Program-made: the position numbers and the translations under genes
In this document: positions 13,025 through 24,330 of the stretch, in pieces
Layout of the letters: every line of letters begins with the position of its first letter
Position numbering within the stretch: position 1 is the first letter of the stretch
The notes under the pieces: generated by a model
Told to the model about the DNA's origin: nothing
Seen by the model: the letters and a program-made list of their open reading frames with translations, nothing else
Database searches by the model: none
DNA from: Marsupella aquatica
Lineage: Eukaryota > Marchantiophyta
Length of the DNA: 64,000 bases
Direction: 5' to 3'
NCBI GenBank assembly: GCA_973895155.1
Contig: OZ316896.1
Location: forward strand, 1,550,001-1,614,000

Positions 13025-13515
13025 CTATCTTTCCTCTTCAGAATCCTCTGCGCCTAGTCTACCTCAACCCACTTGAACTTGATTGATGGTACGAGCCACC
13101 ATTGAAAGTCCTCAAATACTACCGATCAAACCATTCACTGTTTTGATCCTCAGAATGAAGCTCCCGTGTTGCAGAAGATGTTCAGAGCCTGCTGACACCC
13201 AAAAATTGTCCAGCAGTAGAAAGTATTCTTTACAAACTCATCTACCAGCCCCTTCGATCGCATATGTTATGATGCTCGAGGACTTCCAGGTCTTGCCTTT
13301 CACATAGAAGCAACAGATCTGATGCATTTGGTGGAATGTATCGAAAAGTAGGAACTCTATTTATTTGACTAGCATCGGTGCCAAAGCTTTGCTGATAAAT
13401 AGATGGTGAGTGCTGTGTCCCCAAAGTTGAGGGCTTCATTCCAAACAAGAGTTAAAGGCCTTATCCTAACTTTCTTTCATGCGTTAAATAGACTACCGTC
13501 TTCCCCCTAACACAC

Positions 13516-13540
13516 GGGGGGGGGGGGGGGGGGGGGGGGG
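13516..13540 (+). repeat. Poly-G tract (25 G)
   Basis: There are 25 consecutive G residues followed by T and GGGG. The tract sits exactly where the right terminus of the same element carries its GCGCCC palindrome arm, so it probably grew by slippage from a G-rich terminal motif. Its length is likely unreliable in any assembly. Confidence 0.9.
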
Positions 13541-14409
13541 TGGGGCGCTCTATTCGAATATAGCGCCCTGTTCAAGTTTGACGGATTTCATTTTTTGGAC
13601 TTGTGATGCTTTGTTTGAAATGTGGCCTTGTGTTCAATTAAAAGTAATGTGCTTGAATTCTGGCATTGTGAAATGCATGTAAAGTGTAAGTAGGAATGAT
13701 ATGCATAAAAGTTATGTGTATTAGAGAAGAGTGTGTTCAAGTTTTGGTTTTTTAACTTCCCAACAATATTTGCTCATTCAAAGGATGTGTAGAGAAATAA
13801 TTGAACCACTGAAATTACACAAGGGGAGAAATCAAATTTGCAATAGAAAACAAAACCTGACAAATTATACATACCAAGTGTACTATTATCACTTAGTAAA
13901 ACATATTCGTCCACTTTTCACAGTTGTTTGGTTTACTGTGGCCAATTTGCTCATTTCTATAATTATTTAATCTTTCATCATGCAGTGTGGAATGTTTGTG
14001 AGACTGCTTTGTTTCTATTGGAGTGCCTTGATCTTGAAGGCAATGGAAAAGTGAAAATAGAGAAAGTGAGTAGTCAGACCTAATTATGCACGTAGGTACT
14101 ATGGGTTTCTTTGACGAGACGTCGTGGCATCAGTCAAAGGTTGATGTGAAAGTCTGGCAAAAGTTCGCACAGCAGAATAATATATCGATACCTCCGGATT
14201 GCTGCTTAACATTTTGGAAACAGCACACACTTCTCCGAGAATGAAGGATTTTGAAATTAGCTTACATTTCTCAAAGGACGATGGATTTCGTAAGTTGAAA
14301 GAGCGGATGTGTTGGACGATTTTAAAGTAACGGATAGTAGTTGCAACCTGGTTACCTTTTTCCTATAGTCACTTGAATGTGCACATTTTCGAACGCAAAG
14401 TCAATTTCG

Positions 14410-14433
14410 AACACAGCGCCCGGGCGCTGTGTT
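14410..14433. repeat. Perfect 24-bp palindrome
   Basis: The left half-site AACACAGCGCCC is followed directly by its exact reverse complement. The sequence continues with a further GGCGCTGTGTTTGAG arm about 7 bp downstream. A second copy with one mismatch pair lies at 14497-14523. Both belong to the putative element at 13493-14538. Confidence 0.9.
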
Positions 14434-15540
14434 AATATGGCGCTGTGTTTGAGTGAAAACGTCTTTTTTGCCTAAAGTCCCTGTTTTGACCATATTCGAA
14501 CACAGCGCCCGGGCGTTGTGTTCGGGGGAAGACAGTAGCCTCGTTATCCCTTCCTTCAGAAATAGGCGGGCTTTGTTAAAGAGACTAGCCCCATTACCCT
14601 TCCTTGAACAGAAATAGTGGCTTCCTTGAACAGCAATAGGGGTGATACAAAAAAATACCTTGAAAAAAGAAAACAGTCCCTCTTTTGTGCTTTTTGTAGC
14701 ACATTTATGCTTTTAGTTAGAGTCTTTGTTTCCAGTTCATTTCTCCACTCTCTGTTTTTTGTCTCCACCCCTTCACCTTCAATTATTCTGGAGAAGTTTA
14801 GGTCTAGAGGCTTCACTCTAGTCAATAAGCTTTCAAAGTAGCTTTCCTTTGCAAATTTTAGTAAGATTTAGAACCCTTTTCCATTGGGGAATTACAATCC
14901 TTTCTATTGGTGGGTGCCCAAGGTATATTAGCCAATTGGGGAGTGTTACATGCTCTTTGATGGGTTATTTTTTCCCTCCTGTAAGAACAGAGAGGAAGTT
15001 TGCTAAAGGCCAGGTTTAGTGTTTTCCTAGGAAAAATTAACTTTAAATGTTCCTTACAGTATTCTCTGGGCAAGTTTTCCTGTGGGTTTTGGGCCCAGAT
15101 TTGGCCCTCAAAAAAAAAAGGCACCACTGTTGAGACCCACTTCAAACCAATTCTGAGTATACCCTGGGCACTTTTTTTTATCGATTTAGAGGGGGTGCAT
15201 ACTTTGTCCTGGCAATGAGAGACCTGAGAACACATCAGGCAAACACCCATCTTTGAAGATCTTTGACGGGGAATTGAACCTCAATTTGCAGCCAACCTTC
15301 AAAGTAGAGACCCAGCCCCTAGCCCAGCCCATAAGCCCAACCAGCCTCAACACACCTACCCAGCCTGGTCCAACATTCATAAACAGTAAAAGGTTGTAAA
15401 GTGCCACTGACATGCTATAGTACAATTGGTCTTGTTCAACTTTATTTAAAGTAGTGAAGACCAAAACCCTCGTATGTGATCATGTATGATCCTCACCCTC
15501 CCATTCTTCTTATACACACACCTGTCCTGATACATATGGA

Positions 15541-15881
15541 TGTTGAGCATAGATGACGATTGCAACGGCAAGCCCATGAACCATCCAACGCACAATAGTC
15601 GACACCGAGATACGTGGTTCACCTCCTTGAGGCTACGTCCACGGGAACACACAAGAGAGCTTTACTGAACTCTAAGCCCGTCGGCCATACCAAGTCTCCA
15701 CAGTGTAAGCTCTCCTCATCTCTCAAGTGACTCCATAACAATGAGCCTAAGTTCCACTTATCCAAGCAAACACCGCTTGGCATATAGTGTGCATCCTAGT
15801 TAACCTAACCACGTCTCCGACTATGGTTAGTCTAACTATGGTTACATGTCGTAACCCTAGACCTTGAGTAAATACCTAACA
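15541..15881 (-). repeat. 3' LTR of the copia element
   Basis: It is 341 bp and bounded by TG...CA (TGTTGAGC to CCTAACA on the plus strand). It is the downstream LTR because coding runs on the minus strand. It differs from the other LTR by an 8-bp insertion (CTTGAGGC) and about ten substitutions. Confidence 0.92.
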
Positions 15882-15891
15882 ATCTCCCCCT
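15882..15891 (-). other. Polypurine tract of the copia element
   Basis: On the minus strand AAGGGGGAGA lies directly before the TGTTAGG start of the 3' LTR. This is the expected position for plus-strand DNA priming. Confidence 0.8.
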
Positions 15892-16075
15892 TGACTCTGG
15901 TCTAGGGGAGGGTAAAGACTGTTACCAATATGATTGCTCAGCGGGAAGTTCTGGAAAGAAAAACCAAACTGGACCGTTTTCCCTCTTTATACGAGAGTAG
16001 ACCAGAACTAAGTCGTAGCCTATACAAGGAATGAGCAAGAGCATATCTCAGTATCTACACAACTGTTAAGTAACC

Positions 16076-19000
16076 CTACTTGTGAGGCAATTGCAAAACC
16101 TGCAACACATCACGGTGCCTAGAAAAACTCTCCAAAGGAATCACTTTGGTAAAAGCGTCAGCCGGGTTGAGTTTACCGTCAATCTTAACTAGCTCAAACA
16201 TATTATCAGACACAACTTGCCTGATAAAATGGTACCTGACGTCGATGTGCTTCACTCTACTGTCCATCACCTGGTTCACAGCAAGGTGGAAAACTTCGAG
16301 GAGGCCTTTTAGGGCTCGACAGGGCTCGGGCAGGGGGAAGTGCCCCCTGTGAAGTCCCCCACAGGGGCTGTACAAGGGCGGACAGAATTTCCAGTGCACT
16401 CTGACTATCACAATGGAGCTTCACATTCCCCTGTGGCAATCCCATCTCAGTGATAAGTCTATCCAACCAAATCGCTTCCTTTGTTGCTTTCGCTGCTGCA
16501 ACATACTTCGCTTCTGTAGTAGACTGAGCAATACACTTCTGCAAAGTAGACCTCCAACTTATGCATCCAACTCCCAGTGTGAACACATAACCTGTTGTTG
16601 ACCTCCTCCAATCCAGATCCTGTGCATAGTCAGCATCTACATAGCCCATTAATGATCTAGCATTATCAGCATGTGCATCAAACAGTAGACCATGATCCAC
16701 GGTACCCTTCAAATACCGAATAATCCACTTCACTGCTTCCCAGTGTACCTTCCCTGGATTCAACATGTACCTTCTCACCTTGCCCATAGCCATGGCAAGA
16801 TCAGGTCTAGTGCAAGTCATCAAATACATGAGACTCCCCACTGCCTTGTCATACGGAACCTTTGACATCAACCCCTTCTCTGTGTCATCCGTAGGACAGA
16901 AAGTTGATGACAACTTGAAGTGTGGAGCCAACGGGGTACTTACTGGCTTGCAGCTATCCCCCATGTTGAACCTTGTAATTACCTTCCTTGCATAACTGCT
17001 TTGCGTCAACCATAGCCTGCCAGCCTCCAAGTCCCTAGTGATCTCCATACCCAAAATCCTCTTAGCTGGCCCTAAGTCCTTCATCTTAAACTCTGCACTT
17101 AGCAGTGCCTTGAGCTTAATAATCTTAGATCTATCCTTGGCAGCAATAAGCATGTCATCCACATAAAGTACTAAAACAATGAACCCAAAGACAACATTCT
17201 TCACCGGTTTAAGATACACACATGGGTCAAACACACTCCTGTGAAAGCCTTGTGCACAAATCCAATCATCAAACCGCTTATTCCACTTCTTTGGTGACTG
17301 CTTCAACCCGTACAAGGATCTCAGCAATCTGCAAACCAAATCCTCTTGCCCTTTCTTCACAAAACCTAGCGGCTGTCTCATGAAAATCACCTCTTCCAAG
17401 GTGCCATAGAGGGAAAGCTGTGACAACATCCATCTGATCTAGCAGCAGATCGGACTAAACATAACAACAAGCACACACAATAGCTGTATTGTTGAGTACT
17501 TAGCAACCAGTGAGAAGACCTCATTGTAATCCACATTTTTTCCTATGTGAATCCCTTGGCTACCAACCTAGCCTTGTAGACCTTCGATCCACCTCCCATG
17601 GATTGATCCTTCACCTTGTATATCCACTTGTTGTCCACCACTTGCTGTCCCAAGTTTTGTCGTCCTTCAATGACTGCATCTCCGTTTGCATTGTTGCAGT
17701 CCATTCCTGCTTCTCCTTAGAAGCACTTGCCTCATGAAATGAAGAAGGTTCCCCTTCTTCAAGTATCAACGCATCATCCTCATCATCAATAATAAAATCC
17801 TCCTCTTGCAACTGAGATGAATCAACCCACTATCCATACCTTAGTGGAGCGCGTACAATGCGACCAGATGTTCTTCTAGCCGATGACTCCGATTGATTTG
17901 CGTGTGCTGGTACAATTTGAAGCTCAACAGCATCCACTTGCTGCTCACCAGCATCAACAAACTCCTCTGGTTCCTCTAGCAAAGGAACCAACTCCATAAT
18001 TGGAGCAACTCCTTCTCTCCTGTCATGCACTTCATGACCAATCTCCCCCTCAATGAGATCCGGGATAGGAGATTTTCCTTTGTCAGTACGGGAGACCTGA
18101 GTATTCTCCCCCTCCTTCAATAATCTGGATTCATTGAAGGAAACATCCCTACTGACAACGAGCTTACAGGCAATAGGATCCCATAGCCTATAGGCTTTCA
18201 CACCACTCTGGTACCCAAGAAAAATACATAAATTCTTGGAGGTAGGATCCAACTTGGTCCTATTCTGCTTCGGTGTGAGAGCATATGCATCACTTCCAAA
18301 AACTACCAAGCCATGATAGTCTGCTTGTCGCTTATAGCGCATCTCAAACGGCGTTTTGAAATTGATAGCATTAGAAGGAGAAAGATTTACCAAATAAGTT
18401 GCGGTATAGACAGCTTCTGCCCAAAATTCTTGTGGTAAACCTGATTGGCTCAACATACTCCGTGACCGCTCCAACAGTGTCCGATTGAGCCTCTCAACGA
18501 CACCATTTTGCTGCAGAGTATAAACTGTGGTGAGATGATGAGTTATCCCCTGTTCTAAACAGTACTCTTCAAATTCCATTGAAGTGTACTCCTCGCCGTT
18601 GTCTGACCTCAGACTCTTCACCTTTGTATCCAAACACTTGACCATGTTTCCAGTTTGATTCTCCACCTGGGCCTTCCACTTCTTAAAAATGGACAAGACA
18701 TCAGACTTATGCGTCATGAAATAAATCCACACAAATCTTGAGTAATCGTCAATAAATGATACGTAGTACAATTTTCCAGAGTGTGAGGGAATCGGGGATG
18801 GACCCCACACGTCACTATGTATGTACTCAAGAATCGCTTTGGAACGATGAGTTCCAACACCAAAAGCATGACGATGCTGCTTTCCAAGAATGCAATGCTC
18901 ACAGAACTCTAATTTACAAGATTGCAAATCAGAAATGAGTCCATTCTTCCGTAAGATAGCCAAACCCTTCTCACTCATGTGGCCTAGCCGTGAATGTCAT

Positions 19001-19436
19001 AGTTGAGTCATCTTCTCGTGAGACTTGGTTACATTGGCCTCTCCACTACAGTATTGCCTTGTAACACATTCAAATTCTTCTGTCTGCTCCTCTTCAAAAT
19101 CACTATCTCTCTCGACCTTACTTGAAGTTCACCATCAATAACGCTCCATTGATGACCATTTGAATCCAACACACCGAGTGAAATCAGATTCTTACGCATG
19201 CCAGGTACATACCTGACTCCGGACACTGTGCGCACAGCACTATCAAACATTTGAATCTTCACAGACCCAATTCCCTCAATTTGACAGGAGTGATCATTTC
19301 TCATCAGAAATGAACCGTTTGAAACAGAGTAAGAACTGAAAAACTCACGAATGTAACAAATATGAAAAGAGCAAGCACAATCAAGAATCCATACATCATC
19401 TGCTCTCCTAGATGACGTGCACAGGGCATACCCCCT
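16076..19436 (-). pseudogene. Copia pol (protease, integrase, RT, RNase H), broken
   Basis: The protease part has WILD followed by CACSFH, so the usual D-S/T-G catalytic triplet is altered to D-C-A. The GAG-pre-integrase and integrase core follow (17830-19028): HSRLGHM, then CEHCILGK as the CC half of the zinc finger, then HSDVWGP, FIDDYSRFVW, RSDNGEEY and ERLNRTLLE. A stop replaces the expected Trp before HSRLGHM near 18990. The RT part (16257-17800) has LLRSLYGLKQSPKKW and an intact YVDD, but the segment upstream of it (17.43-17.6 kb) has several stops and shifts. The RNase H part has STTEAKYVA and CDSQSAL, is then cut by a 103-bp insertion (16289-16391), and resumes at LAVNQVMDSRVKHIDVRYH through to the stop. 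Confidence 0.93.
16289..16391. mobile_element. 103-bp insertion inside the copia RNase H domain
   Basis: The frame reads CDSQSAL on one side and HLAVNQVMDSRVKHID on the other, which are contiguous in copia RNase H. Between them lie 103 bp of GC-rich sequence containing CCCCTGTGGGGGACTTCACAGGGGG on the minus strand; it shifts the frame. Its edges are a weak inverted match (GAAAA...ATTTC). No clear target duplication is seen. A phrase in it, CCTTGTACAGCCCCTGTGGGG, partly resembles the element's own leader near 20.85 kb. Confidence 0.65.
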
Positions 19437-20292
19437 TCATAAAACATACTCATTATTGAGTAAATCAGCTTCTCCATCAGCCCTAGCCACATTTGCCGAT
19501 GAAGTTTCCGTTGCCTTTCCCTTACAATCTCGCTTGAAGTGCCCAACTTGGTTGCACTTCCAACATGTCATCTGCCTCCTCTGAGGGGATTTCTCCCTGG
19601 AATTAGATCTGGATTTAGATCTAAACTGGGTTCTACGGTCCCCAGTTGGTCGTTGCATACTCCTCTCACGGTTAACATTGAGGGCAGCACCAGATGATGA
19701 AGGCTGTGACATGATGTACATCTTCTGCTGAAGATCATCACTAAGCAAAGAACTTACCACGTCATTGTATGAAATGGTATCCCTATCACGATGCAACAAC
19801 ACTCGTGATAGGGACAGGTAAGATGGAGGCAATGAACTGAGAAGCTGTAGAGCCTTCATCTCATCATTCAAAGTCTCCCCAAGGTTTTCCAAGTCAACAA
19901 CCATGTCGTTGAAAGCATCCACATGGTCTTGCAACTTCGTACCGGATTCCTTCATCCTAAAACTCATCAGTTTGTAGGAAGTGTAGAGCCGGTTTGACAG
20001 CTCCTTACGGTGATACTTGCTCTGCAATTCCGCAAACAAGGAGATGCAATCCTTATGTGCACCCAACTACTTGATGATGGGAGGCATGAGATAGAGTGTA
20101 ACACACCACACTCCCTGCTCTTGCATGCGGTCCCATTATTTCTCATCAACATCGTCTTCACAAGGGCTCAGCAGTTGGCCCATCCCTGACGCATAGAGCA
20201 CTCCCTCCACCTGCTTCTCCCATAGCAAGTAGTCAGAGCGCCCATCATACTTTGTCACTTATACTTGGGTCCCCCACCTTGAAAGTCCCCAT
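19437..20292 (-). pseudogene. Copia gag, broken
   Basis: From the ATG at 20292 the frame begins MGTFKVG. A 1-nt loss near 20.26 kb shifts it into the frame of DGRSDYLLWEKQVEGVLYAS. Two stops follow, one before WDRMQEQGVWCVTLYLM and one before LGAHKDC. From there the frame is open to 19437 and includes a CCHC zinc knuckle (CWKCNQVGHFKRDC) after a basic Ser/Arg-rich stretch. The terminal TGA lies in frame with the protease, so gag and pol were probably one frame originally. Confidence 0.9.
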
Positions 20293-21617
20293 CTTCTTCT
20301 TTGGCACTACCGTGAGCTCCGGTAGTAGTATTGCTTCCTCCACCACACGCCGCATCGGTGATGGTATCGGTGTCACATGCTCTTCCTCCTGATCCTCTCT
20401 CTGCCCCTCAAACCGCCGCGGTGATCCTCATGCTTCAAGTTCCACGTCTTCGAAAAACTCCTCTGCATCACTCATATGAGAAAATCACAAAAAATGTCGT
20501 TTTTCACAACTTCTCAAAAAACTCAAAACTCAACACCACCGCGTAGCCACAAAGCTAGGAGTCCAATACTGAAAACCGAAATCAAAATCAAAATTTGATG
20601 GAAAAGTTATTCAAATTTTGGTCGAGGTGGGTAAAACCTTGGGAAACTCCCCCGTTTTGACCACCTCAAGGAATAACCAAAATACCAAGTACAACCTGTC
20701 GTTGAAATTGCAATGTGATCGGTGCGCCGCGTTGCCAACTTCAATGGCTACAACCTCGCTGAAAAAGAACCAAAAAATTTACCGTTTGGCGGACAGAATC
20801 TTTGTCGGACGGACAAAAAATAGCTCTCTGGTTTTTTGGAATATTCTATGACCCTTGTACAGGCCCTATGGGGATTTTGGAAGAGCAATCGAGGGGCTGA
20901 CACGTGTCCCTGAACCCCCAAAACCCCTTACCACCATTCGTCGTCGAAATCTGGTCGCGCGCGAAGAAAATACCCTAAACCCTAAACCCTAAACTTGGTG
21001 CCGTCACCAAGTCCAACAAGGTAATTGATTTTGCTTAGCCTCCCTCTTCGCATCAAAGAGCCAATCCCGGACTCAAAATAATCATCTTGCCTCAATCTCT
21101 CCGTTGAGTCAAAACACTTGACGCTTCTCCCTCCAAGTTGATTGCAACGACAAGAAATCCCGCTCAGGCAAAAGAGGACTCCACAGCCGGTTAGAAAATC
21201 AGAATGCTTCTGTTGCTCGTCCCGTCGCACATGGTACTCACTTGGTAACAAATCAGCTACCAAAACAAATAGCTCGTCCCGATCTACAAGCAGAGCTACA
21301 ACATGCGATGCCTCCTTCACCGTAGAGCTCACACCGTCGAGAAAGCAAACTCTGGTCCCTCCTCCAAAAAACCGTCGAACACGAATGTTGTCGACTTTTT
21401 TCACAAAATCCAGAACGGCAAAAACTTAGATCTCTGCGCACCACGAGCTCCGTTCAGCGATTTCTTCACACCGTTAGAAAGCCCCTGCCCTGATCTATCC
21501 GTTGAGCCCATAAACTCCAAGTTCCATGCAATGAAACTCCAGGAAATCCACCGATACTCAACGCTGGAAAAAACCGTCACGAAATCCCGTCACGAACACA
21601 CGTCACCTCCCAGGCAT
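20293..21617 (-). other. Copia 5' leader between PBS and gag
   Basis: About 1.3 kb of untranslated leader, long for a plant copia element. It contains three telomere-type units at 20973-20993 and no start-codon-led frame longer than chance. The 140-codon open stretch at 20982-21404 begins at GTG and resembles no known protein, so I treat it as non-coding. Confidence 0.6.
20973..20993 (+). repeat. Three telomere-type CCCTAAA units
   Basis: CCCTAAA is repeated three times exactly inside the retrotransposon leader. This is the Arabidopsis-type plant telomere repeat. It is interstitial and far too short to be a chromosome end. Confidence 0.9.
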
Positions 21618-21629
21618 GCTCTGATACCA
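21618..21629 (-). other. Primer binding site of the copia element (initiator tRNA-Met)
   Basis: On the minus strand TGGTATCAGAGC begins two bases after the 5' LTR. This is the standard plant copia PBS, complementary to the 3' end of initiator tRNA-Met. Confidence 0.9.
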
Positions 21630-21631
21630 AT

Positions 21632-21964
21632 TGTTGAGCATAGACGACGATCGCAATGGCAAGCCCATGAACCATCCAACGCACAATAGTCGACACCGAG
21701 ATACGTGGTTCACCTCTATGTCCACGGGAACACACAAGAGAGCTTTACTGAACTCTAAGCCCATCGGCCATACCAAGTCTCCACAGTGTAAGCTCTCATC
21801 ATCTCTCAAGTGGCTCCATAACAATGAGCCTAAGTTCCACTTATCCAAGCAAACACCGCTTGACATATAGTGTGCATCCTAGTTAACCTAACCACGTCTC
21901 CGACTACGGTTAGTCTAACTATGGTTACATGTCGTAACCCTAGACCTTCAGTAAATACCTAACA
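21632..21964 (-). repeat. 5' LTR of the copia element
   Basis: It is 333 bp with TG...CA termini, directly followed on the right by the ATGGA target duplication. It pairs with the LTR at 15541-15881. Confidence 0.92.
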
Positions 21965-22061
21965 ATGGAAACCAAGGAAAGAAGAAAAATAATAGCTGAA
22001 TTACATGGAAGAGGAAGGAAAGAAGCCCAAGGAAGACATACATACAGCAAGATATATTATA

Positions 22062-23768
22062 TCTACTACTATAATAATGAATCCCGCCAGTTTTAGTCCT
22101 TCGTCCCGTTACAAAAATAAAAAAGGAGGGAACAAAGCTAAGCCATCAGATATTTTTTTGAATTATTTATGGCTCTTGGATTGAGTGAGATGGGAACCTA
22201 AAATTGGCTGTAAGTAATAGTACAAGGTAGGTATGTAAGTTATAGTACAAGGTAGATATAATATATCATAGATTCATAGAGTACTTGCATGTGCTACTTT
22301 AGTTATTTTGTAACTTGAGTATAATACTTTTTGGCATGGAGCATTAAAATGTAAGTATATTATTTTATGGTCTATTAATTTAAAATACATTTGGCATGGG
22401 GCATGAAAGTGAAAACTTTACTTGAGATAATGGTTTTGGTAGGGAGCGAGCACTAAGGGGAAGAGAGCAGGTTGACATTATATTATTTTGGCTTTTGCTC
22501 TTAAAAAGGAGATTTAACTCTTTGGAAATTAGTTAATTTTTAGTTATCTTGCATGGACCCCAATTTCTATTTTGCACAATGATATCTTTCACTCAACAAA
22601 AGTTTTTGTGTAATAATTTATTTTAACAATTATTATTTTTATTCAACGTTTATGTTTTGCACCACGTACGATCTATTTCTCAACAACATCTTTAACCAAA
22701 CAACATCTATTATGCAACGCACTGGGATTGAAAGGATATCGAGAGAATGGTCATCTTTGCTAAACCCTAAAACACTAAATCTGAAACCGATAATATAACG
22801 TTGCTCCAATTTATAGTGGTCGACATTCAAATGCATGGGTATTTTGGGTAAAAAACAAAACAAAGAAAAAGACTCACTCCTTAGTTTCCTTGATTTTTTA
22901 TTTCATAACATTTTTCACAGAACGATAGCTTGGGTGAAATAACACCATTTTTTAACATCTTTTACTTCACGATATCTTTGGCAAAATGACACTCTTTTCT
23001 TAATAACATCTTTCACACAATGGCATGTTTGGCAAAACTACTTTTTCTTAAGACATCTTTTTTACTTTGTGACATCTTTCACTTAACAACATCTTGGGCA
23101 ACACGACATCTTATTTCTTAACAATGTCTTTTGTGCAACGCACGGGTATTTTCCGTGAACGATGTCTTGGCCGACATGACGTTTTTTTCTCAACATCTTC
23201 GCCAACATGACAATTTTTTCTCAATGACATCTTGGCCGACAAAACGTCTTTTTTCTCAACGACTTCTTGGCCGACATGACATTTTTTTGCTCAATGATCT
23301 CTTGGCCAACACGACATCTTTTTTTCTCAACGTCTTCTTGGCCGACACGACATATTTTTTTCTCAATGACCTCTTGGGCGACAAGACATCTTTTTTCTCC
23401 ACGACCTCTTGGTTGACACTACATATTTTCTTTCAACGACCTCTTGGCCAATACAACATTTTTTTCTCAACGACATCTTGACCAACACAACTTCTTTTCT
23501 CTCAATGACCTCTTGGGCGACACTACATCTTTACTCTCAACGACCTCTTGGGCGACATGACATCGTTTCTCTCAACGACCTCTTGGGCAACACGACATCT
23601 TTTCTCTCCACAACCTCTTGGGCAACACGACATCATTTCTCTCCACGACCTCCTAGGCAACACTACATCTTTTTTCTCCACGACCTCTTGGCTGACACTA
23701 CATCATTTTTCTCAATGACATCTTGGCCGACATGACTTCTTTTGTGCAACGCACAGGTATTGAGCTAG
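22062..23768 (+). mobile_element. Non-autonomous Helitron-like element 1
   Basis: The 5' end TCTACTACTATAATAATGAATCC is preceded by A. The 3' end is a hairpin (GTGC-AAC-GCAC, 23744-23754) followed 10 bp later by CTAG and then T. Those are the three hallmarks of Helitrons: 5' TC, a 3' hairpin plus CTRR, and insertion between A and T. No Rep/helicase gene is present. The right half (about 22.9-23.75 kb) is a degenerate array of 30-45-bp units built from ACATCTTTTTTCTCAACGAC and CTCTTGGCCGACA. Hairpin-like 3' motifs also recur internally (for example GTGCAACGCACGGG near 23.13 kb), so nested or concatenated copies are possible. Confidence 0.65.
22900..23750 (+). repeat. Degenerate tandem array (ACATCTTTT / CGACCTCTTGGC units)
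   Basis: At least 20 imperfect units of roughly 30-45 bp repeat the phrase T(n)CTCAACGACCTCTTGGCCGACACGACATC. Open frames through it (STTSWPT... in one frame) are by-products of the low complexity, not genes. Diverged relatives of the same unit lie in the Helitron-like elements at 35.5 kb (inverted) and 38.2 kb. Confidence 0.8.
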
Positions 23769-23929
23769 TAATTGTATGAAAGACGAAAGAAGGAAAATCA
23801 AGGACGACATACACCAAGATATAGATATGGAAGAGGAAGAGATAGAAAGACATACCTTATGCGCACCAGGACAGATGACAGGCGCGCCTTCCACAGGGAA
23901 GACAGCAAAACAAGAAATATTTTAAGCTT

Positions 23930-24000
23930 TTGTTCCAACGCAGTATGTACGTTGAAAATTCTCGGCAAAAGATCTCAAAGGGATCCTGAGTGTGCTACGA
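23930..24000. repeat. Dispersed repeat family member 1
   Basis: The stretch TTCCAACGCAGTATG ... CTCGGCAAAAGATCTCAAAGGGATCCT has close relatives at 28655-28720 and 63917-64000. The interval 24000-26088 otherwise holds AT-rich DNA, the inverted repeat partner at 24.71-24.89 kb, and no gene I can support. Confidence 0.6.
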
Positions 24001-24234
24001 TGTCCAACCTATTCCTGGACAAAATTTAGGACTTTCCAGATTGTTTCATTTTCTGATGAGCACAAAGATGATCAAGTATTTTGAATCAACAAAAAGCCAG
24101 CATTTTACTTTTGTGAAGAATATCCAGAGTAGTTTGGGCATGAATAGCAACTTACCATATATTGAGCAAACTCATTCAAACAGGCTGTAATTGACTAAGA
24201 CATTTTTTGCAGGTCACATTTCAACCAAAACTCT

Positions 24235-24330
24235 GAAAGGTGCTATCCAAGGGATTTCCAAGTTTAAAAAAAAGTTCTGCCATATTTGATTGCAGAATTT
24301 TACCAATCTATCCAAGGCAACTTTCACATC
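24235..24330. repeat. Dispersed repeat shared with 34.69-34.82 kb
   Basis: AAAGGTGCTATCCAAGGG, then a T-rich run, TTCTGCC and ATCTATCCAAG occur here and again at 34.69-34.82 kb in the same order and orientation, with about 25-30% divergence. Confidence 0.45.

Larger units (their letters stand above)
13493..14538. mobile_element. Putative non-autonomous DNA transposon with inverted termini and GCGC palindromes
   Basis: The left end reads CTACCGTCTTCCCCCTAACACA. The right end, on the opposite strand, reads CTACTGTCTTCCCCCGAACACA, so the termini match at 20 of 22 positions. Just inside both ends are copies of an (A)TTCGAA-x-A-x-AGCGCCC motif. A perfect 24-bp palindrome lies at 14410-14433 (half-site AACACAGCGCCC), and a near-perfect copy at 14497-14523. 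An imperfect one lies at 13544-13567. A 25-nt poly-G run sits at 13516-13540 inside the left terminus. I see no transposase frame and no clear target duplication, so the superfamily is open. Confidence 0.55.
15541..21964 (-). mobile_element. Full-length Ty1/copia LTR retrotransposon, coding capacity decayed
   Basis: Two LTRs (15541-15881 and 21632-21964) flank the domain order gag, protease, integrase, reverse transcriptase, RNase H on the minus strand, which is the copia order. The insertion is bounded by a perfect 5-bp duplication, ATGGA (15536-15540 and 21965-21969). A PBS and a PPT lie just inside the LTRs. Gag and pol both carry frameshifts and stop codons, so the copy cannot be autonomous. 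By hand alignment the LTRs differ at about 10 of 333 positions plus one 8-bp indel. That is roughly 3%, indicating a moderately old insertion. Confidence 0.95.

Noticed and set aside
14858-15250. 130-codon minus-strand frame left of the copia element
   Set aside because: No recognisable domain, no splice or promoter context, and AT-rich repeat-like surroundings.
20982-21404. 140-codon minus-strand frame in the copia leader
   Set aside because: It starts at GTG, has no similarity I recognise, and lies in the untranslated leader before gag.
23131-23735. Two overlapping plus-strand frames with STTSWPT repeats
   Set aside because: They translate the degenerate Helitron array; the unit is not frame-conserved across its copies.
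22900-23750. CRISPR-like array
   Set aside because: Units are degenerate, lack constant repeats with unique spacers, and the genome is a plant's.
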